From NCBI GenBank assembly GCA_052380005.1, contig JBQTCJ010000001.1: DNA of 64,000 nt; one strand, written 5' to 3'. Below, in pieces: positions 53,775-61,898 of this stretch. The stretch is from Salinarimonas sp052380005 (lineage in GTDB: Bacteria; Pseudomonadota; Alphaproteobacteria; Rhizobiales; Beijerinckiaceae). The translations under genes were made by a program, and so were the position numbers. The notes beneath the pieces were generated by a model. It searched no databases and had not been told where the DNA came from. It saw nothing but the letters and a program-made list of their open reading frames with translations. Within the stretch, counting starts at the first letter, position 1, and the number at the start of each line of letters is the position of its first letter.

Positions 53775-54576
53775 AGAACTTCAAGAGATGCTCTGCAAAA
53801 CCTTTTGCACGGGCTTCACAGTTACGCCGACCGCATCCGGCTTTGCTGTGGGCTCGACGTTTGCTGACGATTCTGGCGATCGTATCGGCTTCTTTCTGTC
53901 CTTCGATGAAGATCTTGCCTCCTTGGAGGACGACGGTTCTTATCTTTCGCACCTCGTCGCCAGCGACATCGCCATCGACCAAGGGACGAGAGGTCAACTG
54001 CTTGATTCGATCCTCGACGGCTGCGGTGCCTACTGGGATAGAGAAACCTATGAAATTCGGACGCTTCCATTTCCGGCAGATCAGGTGGGTGAGAGATGCG
54101 TGGGTTTTCTGTCCGGCCTCATTAGGGTGCGCGATCTGGAGCTTCTGACCAGAAATTTCGTTCGATCGACATTCCGCGAGGATGCACTCATCGCTGTTAA
54201 GGAACTGATGGGACATGCAGCCAACATCGATCAAAACGTGTCAGTTAACGATGAACTTCATGATTTTCCTGCAGATATCGTGATCAGGCCGAACGCCTCG
54301 CTTGCTCAATCGAGCGTCGGAGCAGTGTACCTCGTCAGTTCCAACGAAAAGTTGAATGAGGCGCTTCTTCTACGCCTGGAATTGATGCGGCTCGAACGCA
54401 ACGATCTGGAGGTCATTGCTCTCCTGGAAAATCAGAACCCGAAAATTATCAGCTCTCGACATTACCAGCGGGCTCAAAACAGAGGTGTCGTGATGCCGAT
54501 TTTTCGAATGGACGAACGCGAATCCATAGAACTTATGCGACGTAGCCTTCGGATTCCAAAGAAGAGCAGCCTTTGA
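53764..54576 (+). CDS. DUF1828-like domain protein, second gene of a low-GC islet
   Basis: 270 residues. The N-terminal third (FTVTPTASGFAVGSTFADD, then FFLSFDEDLASLEDDGSYL) resembles DUF1828, whose core strand ends in a conserved acidic-Gly turn (LxDDG). A middle helix region (LSGLIRVRDLELLTRNFV) and a C-terminal alpha/beta domain (AVYLVSSNEKLNEALLLRLE) could correspond to the DUF1829-type partner domain, tentatively. One 60-nt line of this gene (54241-54300) counts 28 G+C against 44 in a murA line (52201-52260), a sign of recent transfer. The function is unknown. Confidence 0.68.
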   Translation: MHPEELQEMLCKTFCTGFTVTPTASGFAVGSTFADDSGDRIGFFLSFDEDLASLEDDGSYLSHLVASDIAIDQGTRGQLLDSILDGCGAYWDRETYEIRTLPFPADQVGERCVGFLSGLIRVRDLELLTRNFVRSTFREDALIAVKELMGHAANIDQNVSVNDELHDFPADIVIRPNASLAQSSVGAVYLVSSNEKLNEALLLRLELMRLERNDLEVIALLENQNPKIISSRHYQRAQNRGVVMPIFRMDERESIELMRRSLRIPKKSSL

Positions 54577-54590
54577 TTTGTATCGCCCCC

Positions 54591-54974
54591 ATGCGCCCCC
54601 TCCTTCTCGGCCTCCTCCTCACCGTCGCCCTCTTCGCCCTCTTCGCCTACGCCGGCCCGCTGTTCTTCCTCGACGGGACCGAGGCCTTCCAGGCGAACTT
54701 CGTCGCCGGCGGCGTGCTCGGGCTCGGGATCGGCCTCGCGACCCCATGGATCTCCGGGCGTCCGCGCACGCGGGCCGTGCGCGCGGCGGCCTTGATCCTC
54801 ACGCCTCTCCTGCTCGTCATGGCGGCGGTGACGTCGCACTTCGCGGTCTTCTTCCCCGCCCTCGATCCGGCCCTCGACAAGGTCTTCGGCTCGTGGATGC
54901 TGTGGGTGGCGGGCTTCGCGCTGATCGGCGCGCTCGCCATCGAGACGAGAAACGGACGGGGAGAGACGTCATGA
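54591..54974 (+). CDS. Hypothetical small membrane protein
   Basis: 127 residues with four hydrophobic segments (about 3-22, 35-53, 65-85, 100-118) and short polar loops. GC content returns to the local high level, so it belongs to the chromosomal backbone, not the islet. It overlaps mmsB by ATGA. The ATG at 54591 is preferred to a TTG at 54573. No family is recognised. Confidence 0.72.
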   Translation: MRPLLLGLLLTVALFALFAYAGPLFFLDGTEAFQANFVAGGVLGLGIGLATPWISGRPRTRAVRAAALILTPLLLVMAAVTSHFAVFFPALDPALDKVFGSWMLWVAGFALIGALAIETRNGRGETS

Positions 54975-55861
54975 CCACGATCGCCTTCATCGGGCTCGGC
55001 AACATGGGCGCGCCGATGGCCGGAAACCTCGTGAGGGCCGGGCACGCCGTCGTCGGGTTCGATCTTTCGCCGGCGGCGCAGGAGGCGGCGCGTGCCGCCG
55101 GCGCCGCGGTCGCGGCGAGCGCCGAGGAGGCGGTGGCGCAGGCCGAGGTCGTGGTGACGATGCTGCCCGCGGGGCGTCACGTGAAGGTGGTCTGGGAGGC
55201 GATCCTCCCGGCCTGCGCGGAAGGAGCGCTCCTCGTCGACTGCTCGACGATCGACGTCGACAGCGCGCGCGCCGCGCACGCGCTGGCGCAGGCGCAGGGC
55301 TGCCTCTCGCTCGACGCGCCGGTCTCGGGCGGCGTCGGCGGGGCGAGCGCGGGGACGCTCACCTTCATGGCCGGCGGCTCGGACGACGCGTTCGCGCGGG
55401 CGAAGCCGGTGCTGGAGGCGATGGGGAAGAAGGTCGTCCATTGCGGCGGGCCGGGCGCGGGCCAGGCGGCGAAGATCTGCAACAACATGATCCTCGGCAT
55501 CTCGATGATCGGCGTCGCCGAGGCCTTCGCGCTCGGCGAGAAGCTCGGGCTCTCGCACCAGGCGCTGTTCGACGTCGCCTCGACCTCCTCGGGGCAATGC
55601 TGGTCGCTGACGACCTACTGCCCGGTACCGGGGCCGGTCCCGACCTCGCCGGCGAACAAGGGCTATGCGCCGGGTTTCGCCGCAGACCTGATGCTCAAGG
55701 ACCTGCGCCTCGCCCAGGCCGCCGCGAACGCGGCCGGCGCCGCGACGCCGCTCGGCGCCGAGGCGGCACAGCTCTACGCGCTGTTCGCCGGCCAGGGGAA
55801 CGGCGGGCGCGACTTCTCTGCCATCGTCGAGTGGCTGCGCGGCATGGGCGATCGCGGGTGA
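54971..55861 (+). CDS. mmsB: 3-hydroxyisobutyrate dehydrogenase
   Basis: 296 residues. GLGNMGAPMAGNLVRAGH is the Rossmann motif, DAPVSGGVGGASAGTLTFM the substrate-binding signature and GAGQAAKICNNMILG carries the catalytic Lys. It oxidises 3-hydroxyisobutyrate to methylmalonate semialdehyde in valine catabolism. The stop codon lies in the first unit of a 15-bp tandem repeat. Confidence 0.92.
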   Translation: MTTIAFIGLGNMGAPMAGNLVRAGHAVVGFDLSPAAQEAARAAGAAVAASAEEAVAQAEVVVTMLPAGRHVKVVWEAILPACAEGALLVDCSTIDVDSARAAHALAQAQGCLSLDAPVSGGVGGASAGTLTFMAGGSDDAFARAKPVLEAMGKKVVHCGGPGAGQAAKICNNMILGISMIGVAEAFALGEKLGLSHQALFDVASTSSGQCWSLTTYCPVPGPVPTSPANKGYAPGFAADLMLKDLRLAQAAANAAGAATPLGAEAAQLYALFAGQGNGGRDFSAIVEWLRGMGDRG

Positions 55862-55952
55862 GGCGATCGCGGGTGAGGCGGTCGCGGGTGAGGCGGTCGC
55901 GGGTGAGGCGATCGCAGCTGAGGCGATCGCGGGTGAGGCGGTCGCGGGCGGC
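55848..55952. repeat. 15-bp tandem repeat, seven copies, spanning the mmsB stop codon
   Basis: Seven head-to-tail units of GCGATCGCGGGTGAG or close variants (GATC to GGTC; one unit with CAGCT). Unit 1 contains the last codons and the stop of mmsB. Because 15 is divisible by three, copy number changes do not alter frame. In another frame the units encode AIAGE/AVAGE pentapeptides. No hairpin or CRISPR spacers are present. Confidence 0.9.
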
Positions 55953-56044
55953 ACCATCGGGGCTCGCCCGTCTTGAGACCGCGGCCGCGACCGCCTAGAT
56001 CGAGGTGCCGAAGCGTCGCCGCAGCACGCCCTGGAGCCCCGCCC

Positions 56045-56935
56045 ATGCCCGTCGTCCATCTCGCCGACCGCGCCGTCATCGAGGTCTCGGGGCCGCAGGC
56101 CGCGCCCTTCCTCGACGGGCTCGTGACCTGCGACATCGACGAGCGGGCGGACGGGCCGCCGCTCTTCGGGGCGCTGCTGACGCCCCAGGGCAAGATCCTG
56201 TTCGACTTCGTCATCCACCGCGTCGCCGGCGCAGAGGGGCCGACGCTGCTCCTCGACGCGCCGGCAGCGCAGGCGGCGGATCTGGCCAAGCGGCTCGGCT
56301 TCTACAAGCTGCGCGCCAAGGTCGCGATCGCCGACCGCTCGGCGGAGCGCGCGGTGCTCGCCGGCTGGGACACGCCGCCGCCTGCGGGCGAGGGCGTCGC
56401 CGCCGGCCCCGACCCGCGCCTGCCCGCGCTCGGCTGGCGCGCGATCGTCCCCGCCGCGGACGCGGCGGCGCTGGAGGATGCGACCGAGGACGCCTTCCAC
56501 GCCCGGCGCATCGCGCTCGGCGTGCCGGAGGGCGGGCGCGACTTCGCCTTCGGCGAGACCTTCCCGCACGAGGCGCTGATGGACCAGCTCGCCGGCGTCG
56601 ACTTCGCCAAGGGCTGCTACGTCGGCCAGGAGGTCGTGTCGCGCATGCAGCACCGCGGCACGGCGCGCACCCGCATCCTGCCGGCGCGCTATGCGGACGG
56701 CGTCGCCCCCGCGTCGGGAACGGAGATTCTCGCCGGGGAGCGCACGATCGGCACGACGGGAAGCACGGCCGCTGGTCGCGGGCTCGTGATGGTGCGCCTC
56801 GACCGCGCCGCCGACGCCGTCGCCGCCGGCACGCCGCTGACCGCGGGCGGGCATGGGCTCACGCTGGAGCGGCCGGGCTTCGTCTCCTTCGAGACGCCGG
56901 GAGTCGTGGCGGCCGGTGGCGAGCCGGCCACTTAA
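56045..56935 (+). CDS. ygfZ: Folate-binding protein YgfZ (tRNA-modifying GcvT-like)
   Basis: 296 residues. The YgfZ signature KGCYVGQEVVSRMQHRG is present near residue 200, along with LDGLVTCDI and LTPQGKILFDF. YgfZ assists assembly or repair of some iron-sulfur enzymes, including MiaB, in a folate-dependent manner. The ATG at 56045 starts at the family's beginning; an upstream extension of 24 Arg/Pro-rich residues is rejected. Confidence 0.93.
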   Translation: MPVVHLADRAVIEVSGPQAAPFLDGLVTCDIDERADGPPLFGALLTPQGKILFDFVIHRVAGAEGPTLLLDAPAAQAADLAKRLGFYKLRAKVAIADRSAERAVLAGWDTPPPAGEGVAAGPDPRLPALGWRAIVPAADAAALEDATEDAFHARRIALGVPEGGRDFAFGETFPHEALMDQLAGVDFAKGCYVGQEVVSRMQHRGTARTRILPARYADGVAPASGTEILAGERTIGTTGSTAAGRGLVMVRLDRAADAVAAGTPLTAGGHGLTLERPGFVSFETPGVVAAGGEPAT

Positions 56936-57005
56936 CGAATCCTTGACGGATCTACGCCAATCCTCTTGATCTCTCCCCGCGTCGCGTTTCCGGAGACCCG
57001 CACCC

Positions 57006-57833
57006 ATGCCCGCACGCCCGCTCGCGCTCCTCGCCGCGACCGCCCTCTCGGCGGCCGTCGTCGGCCTCGCCGCCACGCCCGCCTCCGCGCTGGAGTTCCT
57101 GCGCGGGGACTGGACGGTGACGATCGGCGCGCGCGGGGCCGCCGTGCCGGTGTTCGAGGGCTCGGACGAGATGCGATTTCGGCCGTTGCCGATCTTCTCC
57201 GTGCGCCGCGCCGGCACGCGCTCCACCTGGAAGGCCCCAGACGACGGGCTGCGGCTCGGCCTCCTCCAGCACGACCGCCTGCGCATCGGCGTCTCCGGCG
57301 GCTTCCGCGGCGCGCGCGACGAGGACCAGTCGAACGACCTGCGCGGGCTCGGCGACGTCGAGTGGGCGGGCGAGATCGGCGTCTTCGCCGAGATCTGGGC
57401 CTCGGACGTGCTGCGCCTGTCGGTCGACGTGCGCCGCGGCTTCAACGGCCACGACGGCGTGCTCGCCGATCTCGGCGTCGACTGGGTGGCGCGCCCTGAG
57501 CCCGCCTGGACACTCTCGGTCGGCCCGCGCGTGCGGCTCGCGAGCGACGACTACATGGACACCTATTTCGGCGTGACGCCGGTCCAGTCCGCCCGCTCCG
57601 GCCTGCCGGTCTACGACCCCGACGCGGGCCTTCGCTCGATCGGGCTCCTCGGCTCGGCCCAGGTGGCGCTCACCCAGTCCTGGACGGCGATGGGCTACGC
57701 CCGCTACGATCGCCTGATGGGCGACGTCGCGGACGCGCCGCTGGTGCGCTTCCGCGGCTCGCGCGACCAGTTCGGGGCCGGCATCGGCCTGTCCTACTCC
57801 TTCGACGTGTCGCCCTTCGGGCCGCGCTCGTGA
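57006..57833 (+). CDS. mipA: MipA/OmpV family outer membrane protein
   Basis: 275 residues. A signal peptide ends at about residue 28 (PASA before LEF). The mature chain is a beta-barrel pattern of alternating aromatic strands with VPVFEGSDEMRFRPLPIFSV near the start, the family hallmark, and the C-terminal LSYSFDVSPFG. MipA links MltA and PBP1B in E. coli; the role in this organism is not known. It overlaps tag by GTGA. Confidence 0.87.
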   Translation: MPARPLALLAATALSAAVVGLAATPASALEFLRGDWTVTIGARGAAVPVFEGSDEMRFRPLPIFSVRRAGTRSTWKAPDDGLRLGLLQHDRLRIGVSGGFRGARDEDQSNDLRGLGDVEWAGEIGVFAEIWASDVLRLSVDVRRGFNGHDGVLADLGVDWVARPEPAWTLSVGPRVRLASDDYMDTYFGVTPVQSARSGLPVYDPDAGLRSIGLLGSAQVALTQSWTAMGYARYDRLMGDVADAPLVRFRGSRDQFGAGIGLSYSFDVSPFGPRS

Positions 57834-58444
57834 ACGCCGACGGCTCGCTCGTCCGGCACGCGGACGGGCACGACCGCTGCTGGTGGCCGGGCACCGACCC
57901 GCTCTACGTCGCCTACCACGACGGCGAATGGGGCGTGCCGGAATACGACGACCGGGCGCTGTTCGAGAAGCTGATCCTCGACGGCTTCCAGGCGGGCCTG
58001 TCGTGGATCACCATCCTGAGGAAGCGCCCGCGCTTCCGCGAGGCCTTCGACGGCTTCGCGCCCGCGGCGATCGCGCGATGGGACGAAGCCAAGGTCGCCG
58101 CCTTGATGGCGGACACCGGCATCGTGCGCAACCGCGCCAAGATCGAGGCGACGATCCGCGGCGCCCGGGCCTGGCTCGCGATCCAGGAGCGCGGCTCCTT
58201 CTCCACCTTCCTGTGGGACTTCGTCGACGGGCGCCCCGTGCAGCCCAACCTGCGCACGCGCTCGGGAGCCCCCACGCAGACGCCCGCGGCGGAGCGGATG
58301 TCGAAGGCGCTCAAGGCCGAAGGCTTCGGCTTCTGCGGCCCCACCATCGTCTACGCCTTCATGCAGGCGACCGGCATGACCAACGACCACCTCGTCGGCT
58401 GCTGCCGCCACGCGGCCTGCGCGGCGCTCGCGCAGGCGCGCTGA
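57830..58444 (+). CDS. tag: DNA-3-methyladenine glycosylase I
   Basis: 204 residues from a GTG that overlaps the mipA stop. RCWWPG (zinc Cys), the YHDGEWGVP segment and the substrate-binding DGFQAGLSWITIL are all TAG signatures; HLVGCCRH near the C-terminus supplies the remaining zinc ligands. It removes 3-methyladenine from alkylated DNA. Confidence 0.95.
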   Translation: MNADGSLVRHADGHDRCWWPGTDPLYVAYHDGEWGVPEYDDRALFEKLILDGFQAGLSWITILRKRPRFREAFDGFAPAAIARWDEAKVAALMADTGIVRNRAKIEATIRGARAWLAIQERGSFSTFLWDFVDGRPVQPNLRTRSGAPTQTPAAERMSKALKAEGFGFCGPTIVYAFMQATGMTNDHLVGCCRHAACAALAQAR

Positions 58445-58456
58445 GGCGCCGAGACG

Positions 58457-59065
58457 ATGGCACGCAAGGAGGCCGCCCCGCGCGCCTGGCAGCGCATGCT
58501 GTCGGGCCGGCGCCTCGACCTGCTCGACCCCTCGCCGCTGGACATCGAGCTCGACGACATCGCCCACGGCCTCGCCCGCGTGGCGCGGTGGAACGGGCAG
58601 ACCCGCGGCGGCCGCATCTTCTCGGTGGCGCAGCACTCGCTCCTCGTCGAGGACGTGGCGCGGCGCCTCGCGCCGGACGCGCGCGACGACGAGCGCCTCG
58701 GCGTGCTCCTGCACGACGCGCCGGAATACGTCATCGGCGACATGATCTCGCCCTTCAAGGCGGTGATCGGCGACGTCTACAAGGAGGTCGAGGCCAGGCT
58801 CCTGGCGGCGATCCGCCTGCGCTTCGGCCTGAGGGCGATCCCGTCGCAGGCGCTCGTCAAGCTCACCAAGCGCGCCGACCGCACCGCCGCCTACCTCGAG
58901 GCGACGCGGCTCGCCGGCTTCTCCGACGCGGAGGCCCGCGCCTTCTTCGGCACGCCCGAGGGCGCGCCGAAGGACGTCGCCGGATGGCTCGAGCCCTGGC
59001 CGGCGAGCGAGGCGCAGGCGCGGTTCGCCGCCCGCTGCGCGGAGCTGGCGGAGCGGTGCGCGTAG
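58457..59065 (+). CDS. HD-domain phosphohydrolase (YfbR-like)
   Basis: 202 residues. HD-fold metal ligands: H60 in SVAQHSLLV, H86-D87 in LLHDAPEYVIGDM and a later Asp in KRADRTAA. Similar proteins are 5'-nucleotidases of the YfbR kind or uncharacterised phosphohydrolases. It follows tag by 12 nt, likely in one operon. The substrate is not known. Confidence 0.87.
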   Translation: MARKEAAPRAWQRMLSGRRLDLLDPSPLDIELDDIAHGLARVARWNGQTRGGRIFSVAQHSLLVEDVARRLAPDARDDERLGVLLHDAPEYVIGDMISPFKAVIGDVYKEVEARLLAAIRLRFGLRAIPSQALVKLTKRADRTAAYLEATRLAGFSDAEARAFFGTPEGAPKDVAGWLEPWPASEAQARFAARCAELAERCA

Positions 59066-59093
59066 CCCGCGACGGCACCGCCGAGCCCCGACA

Positions 59094-61793
59094 TCAATTC
59101 GAGCGCAGCAGCCGCTCGAAATAGTCGAGCTCCTCGCGCGGGCGGGTCGGGTCGCCGAGCTTGTCGCGCAGCTCCTCCATGATGCGCCGGGCACGCTGGG
59201 CGGCGCTCTCGCCGGCCTCGGGGACGCGCACGTCGCCGTCGGAGAAGTCGCGACCGCGGGTGGGGCGGCCGAGCGGGTCGTCCGCCCTGGCGTCGGCGCG
59301 GCCGCGCTGGCCGGGGCGGCCCGGCTGGCCGGCCTGCTCGCCCTGGCCCTCGCCCATCATCTCCTGCATCTGCTGGGCCATGCCCTGCATGCCGCGCTGG
59401 AGCCCCTCGAGCGCCCGGCCCTGGTCCTCGACCGCCTGGCCCTGGTCGCCCTCGCCGAGCGCGCCCTCGGCGTCGCGCATCGCCTGCTCCGCGTCCGAGA
59501 GACCCTGCTCGCCCTCCATGCCGAGCTCGCGCATCGACCGCTGGAGATCCTGCAGCCGCTCGCGCAGCGCCTGCTGGCGCTCGGACAGCGAGCCGCCCTG
59601 CTGCCCCTGCTGCCCTTGCTGCCCCTGCTGGCCTTGCTGACCCTGCTGGCCCTGCTGCCCTTGCTGACCCTCCTGGCCCTCCTGGAACGTCTCGTCCCGC
59701 AGCTCGCTCTGGCCGCGCATGAGCTCGTCGAGCTCGTTCATCTGGCGGTCCATCTCGCGCGCCATCGGGTCCGACATGCGGCTGTCGGGGCGGGCGGTCT
59801 GGAGGTTGCGCATGATGTCCCGCAGCTGGTTCATCAGCTGCTCCGCGCGCGCCATGTCGCCCTCGCGCATGGCTTCCTCGAGCGCCTCCATCATCCGGTC
59901 GAGGTCCTGGCGCGAGAGCGTCTGCGTGTCGGCGTCGGGCGGCAGGTCCGCCTGCTCGCGGTTCTGCTCCTCGCGCATCATCTGCTCGGCGAGCTCGCGC
60001 AGCATGCGATCCATCGCCTCGCGCAGCTCCGCCATCAGCTGGTCGATCTCGTCCTGCGGCGCGCCGCGCTCCATCGCCTCCTCGAGCCGCTCGGCGGCGG
60101 CGAGCGCGTCGCGCTGGGCCTGGCTCAGGTCGCCGTCCTCGATCTGGACCGCCATCTCCCACAGCCAGTCCGCGAGGGCGACGAGGTCGGCGTCGTCCTC
60201 GGCCTCCCGCAGGCGGCTCGCCGCCGCGCGCAGGCCGAGGAAGACGCCCCATTCCGGCGTGAAGCGCGCGGGCTCGATCAGGAGCGCGTCGAGCGCGACC
60301 CGGACCCGGCGGCGATCGTCCGGGGCGAAGACGAGGTTGCGGCGCTGCTCGACGAGGGCCCGCGCCAGCGGGTCGAAGAACGGGCGCTGCGGCAGGGTCA
60401 CGGACAGCGTCTCGCTGCGCCCCTCCTGGCCGGCGTCGTCGGTGGCGACGAGGGCGAGGTCGATGCGCGCGCCGGCCCAGTAGTGCTCCGAGAGGTCGAT
60501 CTCCTCGGCCACCGGGTCGTCCGCGTCCGTCGCGGGCACGGGGAGGTCGAGGGTCGGCGGCGGCACCAGCGTGCGCCCGCCAGAGACGCCGTCGCCGCGC
60601 CGCACGTCGCCGACGACGCGGGCGATGCCGTAGTCGTCGGCGCCTTCGTAGCGCAGCGTCATCACGCCCCGCTGCCCCGGCTCCGGCGGTCCGGCGAGGC
60701 GGATCGTCGGAGGCGTGTCGGGGATCGCCTCGAGCGAGAGGATTCCGTCGGGCACGAGGCCCGTGCGCACCGACAGCTCGCCGTCCCCGTCGAGCCGGAA
60801 GCGGCTCTCGACGATCGCGGGTGCGGCGATCGCGGCGCCGGCGGCCGCCTCGCGGGCGGCCACGGGCGTGCGGGCCGGCGTGTCGTCCTCGATCGAGGCG
60901 AGTCCGCCCACCGCCTCGATCTGCGCGTCCGCGCGCCCGGCGACACGCACCACGACCCGCGAGCCCACCGGCACGCGCATATGGGCGCCACCTGAGGCGA
61001 GGTCGATCATCAGCGGCGGACGGCGCGTATAGAGCGGCGGGTCGATCCAGCCGTCGATCCGGTAGTCCGGCGCCGCGGGCACGGGCGCGCGCCAGTCGAA
61101 GGCCGCGCCGACCCGCGCGCCGATCTCGGGGCCCGCGACGAAGGCGCTCGCGGCCAGCACGAGCACGCCCGCCCCGCGCAGGGCGTAGCGGTCGCGCCGC
61201 GCCATCCCCGGCCGCGGCGCGCCGGCCTTGAGCGCGCCGAGCGCGCGCTCGGCGCGGGCGCGGTGCAGCGTCCACAGCGCCCGCGAGCCCGCGTCGCCGG
61301 CGCCGACGGCGATCTGGTCCTCGAAGGTCGAGGCGGGACGGTGGGGAAGGCCCGATTCGCGATCGAGGCGCGCCAGCGCCGCGGCGCGCCCGATCCGCCC
61401 GCCGGGCAGGAGGAGCCGTGCCAGCGGCACGAGCGAGACCAGGAAGGCCAGCGCGAACAGGCCGGCGCCGGCCATCCGCCAGGTCGGCGGCACGCCGACC
61501 CACAGGCCGAGCCAGGACACGGAGAGGAAGGCGATGGCGACCGCGAGCGGCGCCCACAGCGCCGGCCAGGCCCGCTCCCACAGGAGCGCGAGGCTGGCGC
61601 GGCGCACGAGACGGTCGAGCCGCGCGCGGGGATCGGCGGGATCGCGGTCGGCGCTGGCGCGGGAGAGGAGGCCGGCGAGGACCCCGCTGGGCCGCGCCTC
61701 GCCGGACCCGCGCGCGCGCCGGGGAGGCGCTTCGGCCGCGTGCTCCGAGACGGGCCTCTTGCTGAGCCGGACCGGCTCGCGCTCGTCGCTCAT
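59094..61793 (-). CDS. TIGR02302 (DUF4175) family protein with Gln-Gly repeat
   Basis: 899 residues. The first 200 hold two or three membrane segments (RAWPALWAPLAVAIAFL, WRMAGAGLFALAFLVSLVPL, LRGAGVLVLAASAFVA), followed by a large periplasmic-type part and a long charged coiled coil rich in Glu, Gln, Arg and Met (about 500-700). A low-complexity run of Gly-Gln-Gln units is at about 705-735. ATG at 61793 is used; GTG two codons earlier is possible. The family is characteristic of alphaproteobacteria and has no assigned function. Confidence 0.9.
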   Translation of the reverse strand: MSDEREPVRLSKRPVSEHAAEAPPRRARGSGEARPSGVLAGLLSRASADRDPADPRARLDRLVRRASLALLWERAWPALWAPLAVAIAFLSVSWLGLWVGVPPTWRMAGAGLFALAFLVSLVPLARLLLPGGRIGRAAALARLDRESGLPHRPASTFEDQIAVGAGDAGSRALWTLHRARAERALGALKAGAPRPGMARRDRYALRGAGVLVLAASAFVAGPEIGARVGAAFDWRAPVPAAPDYRIDGWIDPPLYTRRPPLMIDLASGGAHMRVPVGSRVVVRVAGRADAQIEAVGGLASIEDDTPARTPVAAREAAAGAAIAAPAIVESRFRLDGDGELSVRTGLVPDGILSLEAIPDTPPTIRLAGPPEPGQRGVMTLRYEGADDYGIARVVGDVRRGDGVSGGRTLVPPPTLDLPVPATDADDPVAEEIDLSEHYWAGARIDLALVATDDAGQEGRSETLSVTLPQRPFFDPLARALVEQRRNLVFAPDDRRRVRVALDALLIEPARFTPEWGVFLGLRAAASRLREAEDDADLVALADWLWEMAVQIEDGDLSQAQRDALAAAERLEEAMERGAPQDEIDQLMAELREAMDRMLRELAEQMMREEQNREQADLPPDADTQTLSRQDLDRMMEALEEAMREGDMARAEQLMNQLRDIMRNLQTARPDSRMSDPMAREMDRQMNELDELMRGQSELRDETFQEGQEGQQGQQGQQGQQGQQGQQGQQGQQGGSLSERQQALRERLQDLQRSMRELGMEGEQGLSDAEQAMRDAEGALGEGDQGQAVEDQGRALEGLQRGMQGMAQQMQEMMGEGQGEQAGQPGRPGQRGRADARADDPLGRPTRGRDFSDGDVRVPEAGESAAQRARRIMEELRDKLGDPTRPREELDYFERLLRSN
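59597..59684. repeat. 9-bp repeat encoding Gly-Gln-Gln units in the TIGR02302 gene
   Basis: About nine degenerate copies of a 9-bp unit (CTGCTGCCC and variants on the plus strand) encode repeated GQQ/GQE on the minus strand. In-frame expansion or contraction is expected to vary among strains. Confidence 0.85.
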
Positions 61794-61898
61794 GCGCACC
61801 TCGTTCCCGCGCGCGCCGCTCGGGCGCGCGTCACCCCCGCGGCAAGGAGCTTAGGCCGGCATCGGTCCCGCGCAAAGCGGGACGAATGCGCGCGCCCC

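Noticed and set aside
55848..55952. Possible CRISPR array
   Set aside because: Units are directly adjacent with no spacers and there are no cas genes in the window.
59597..59684. Possible regulatory or CRISPR-like repeat
   Set aside because: It is a coding Gln-Gly repeat in the TIGR02302 gene.
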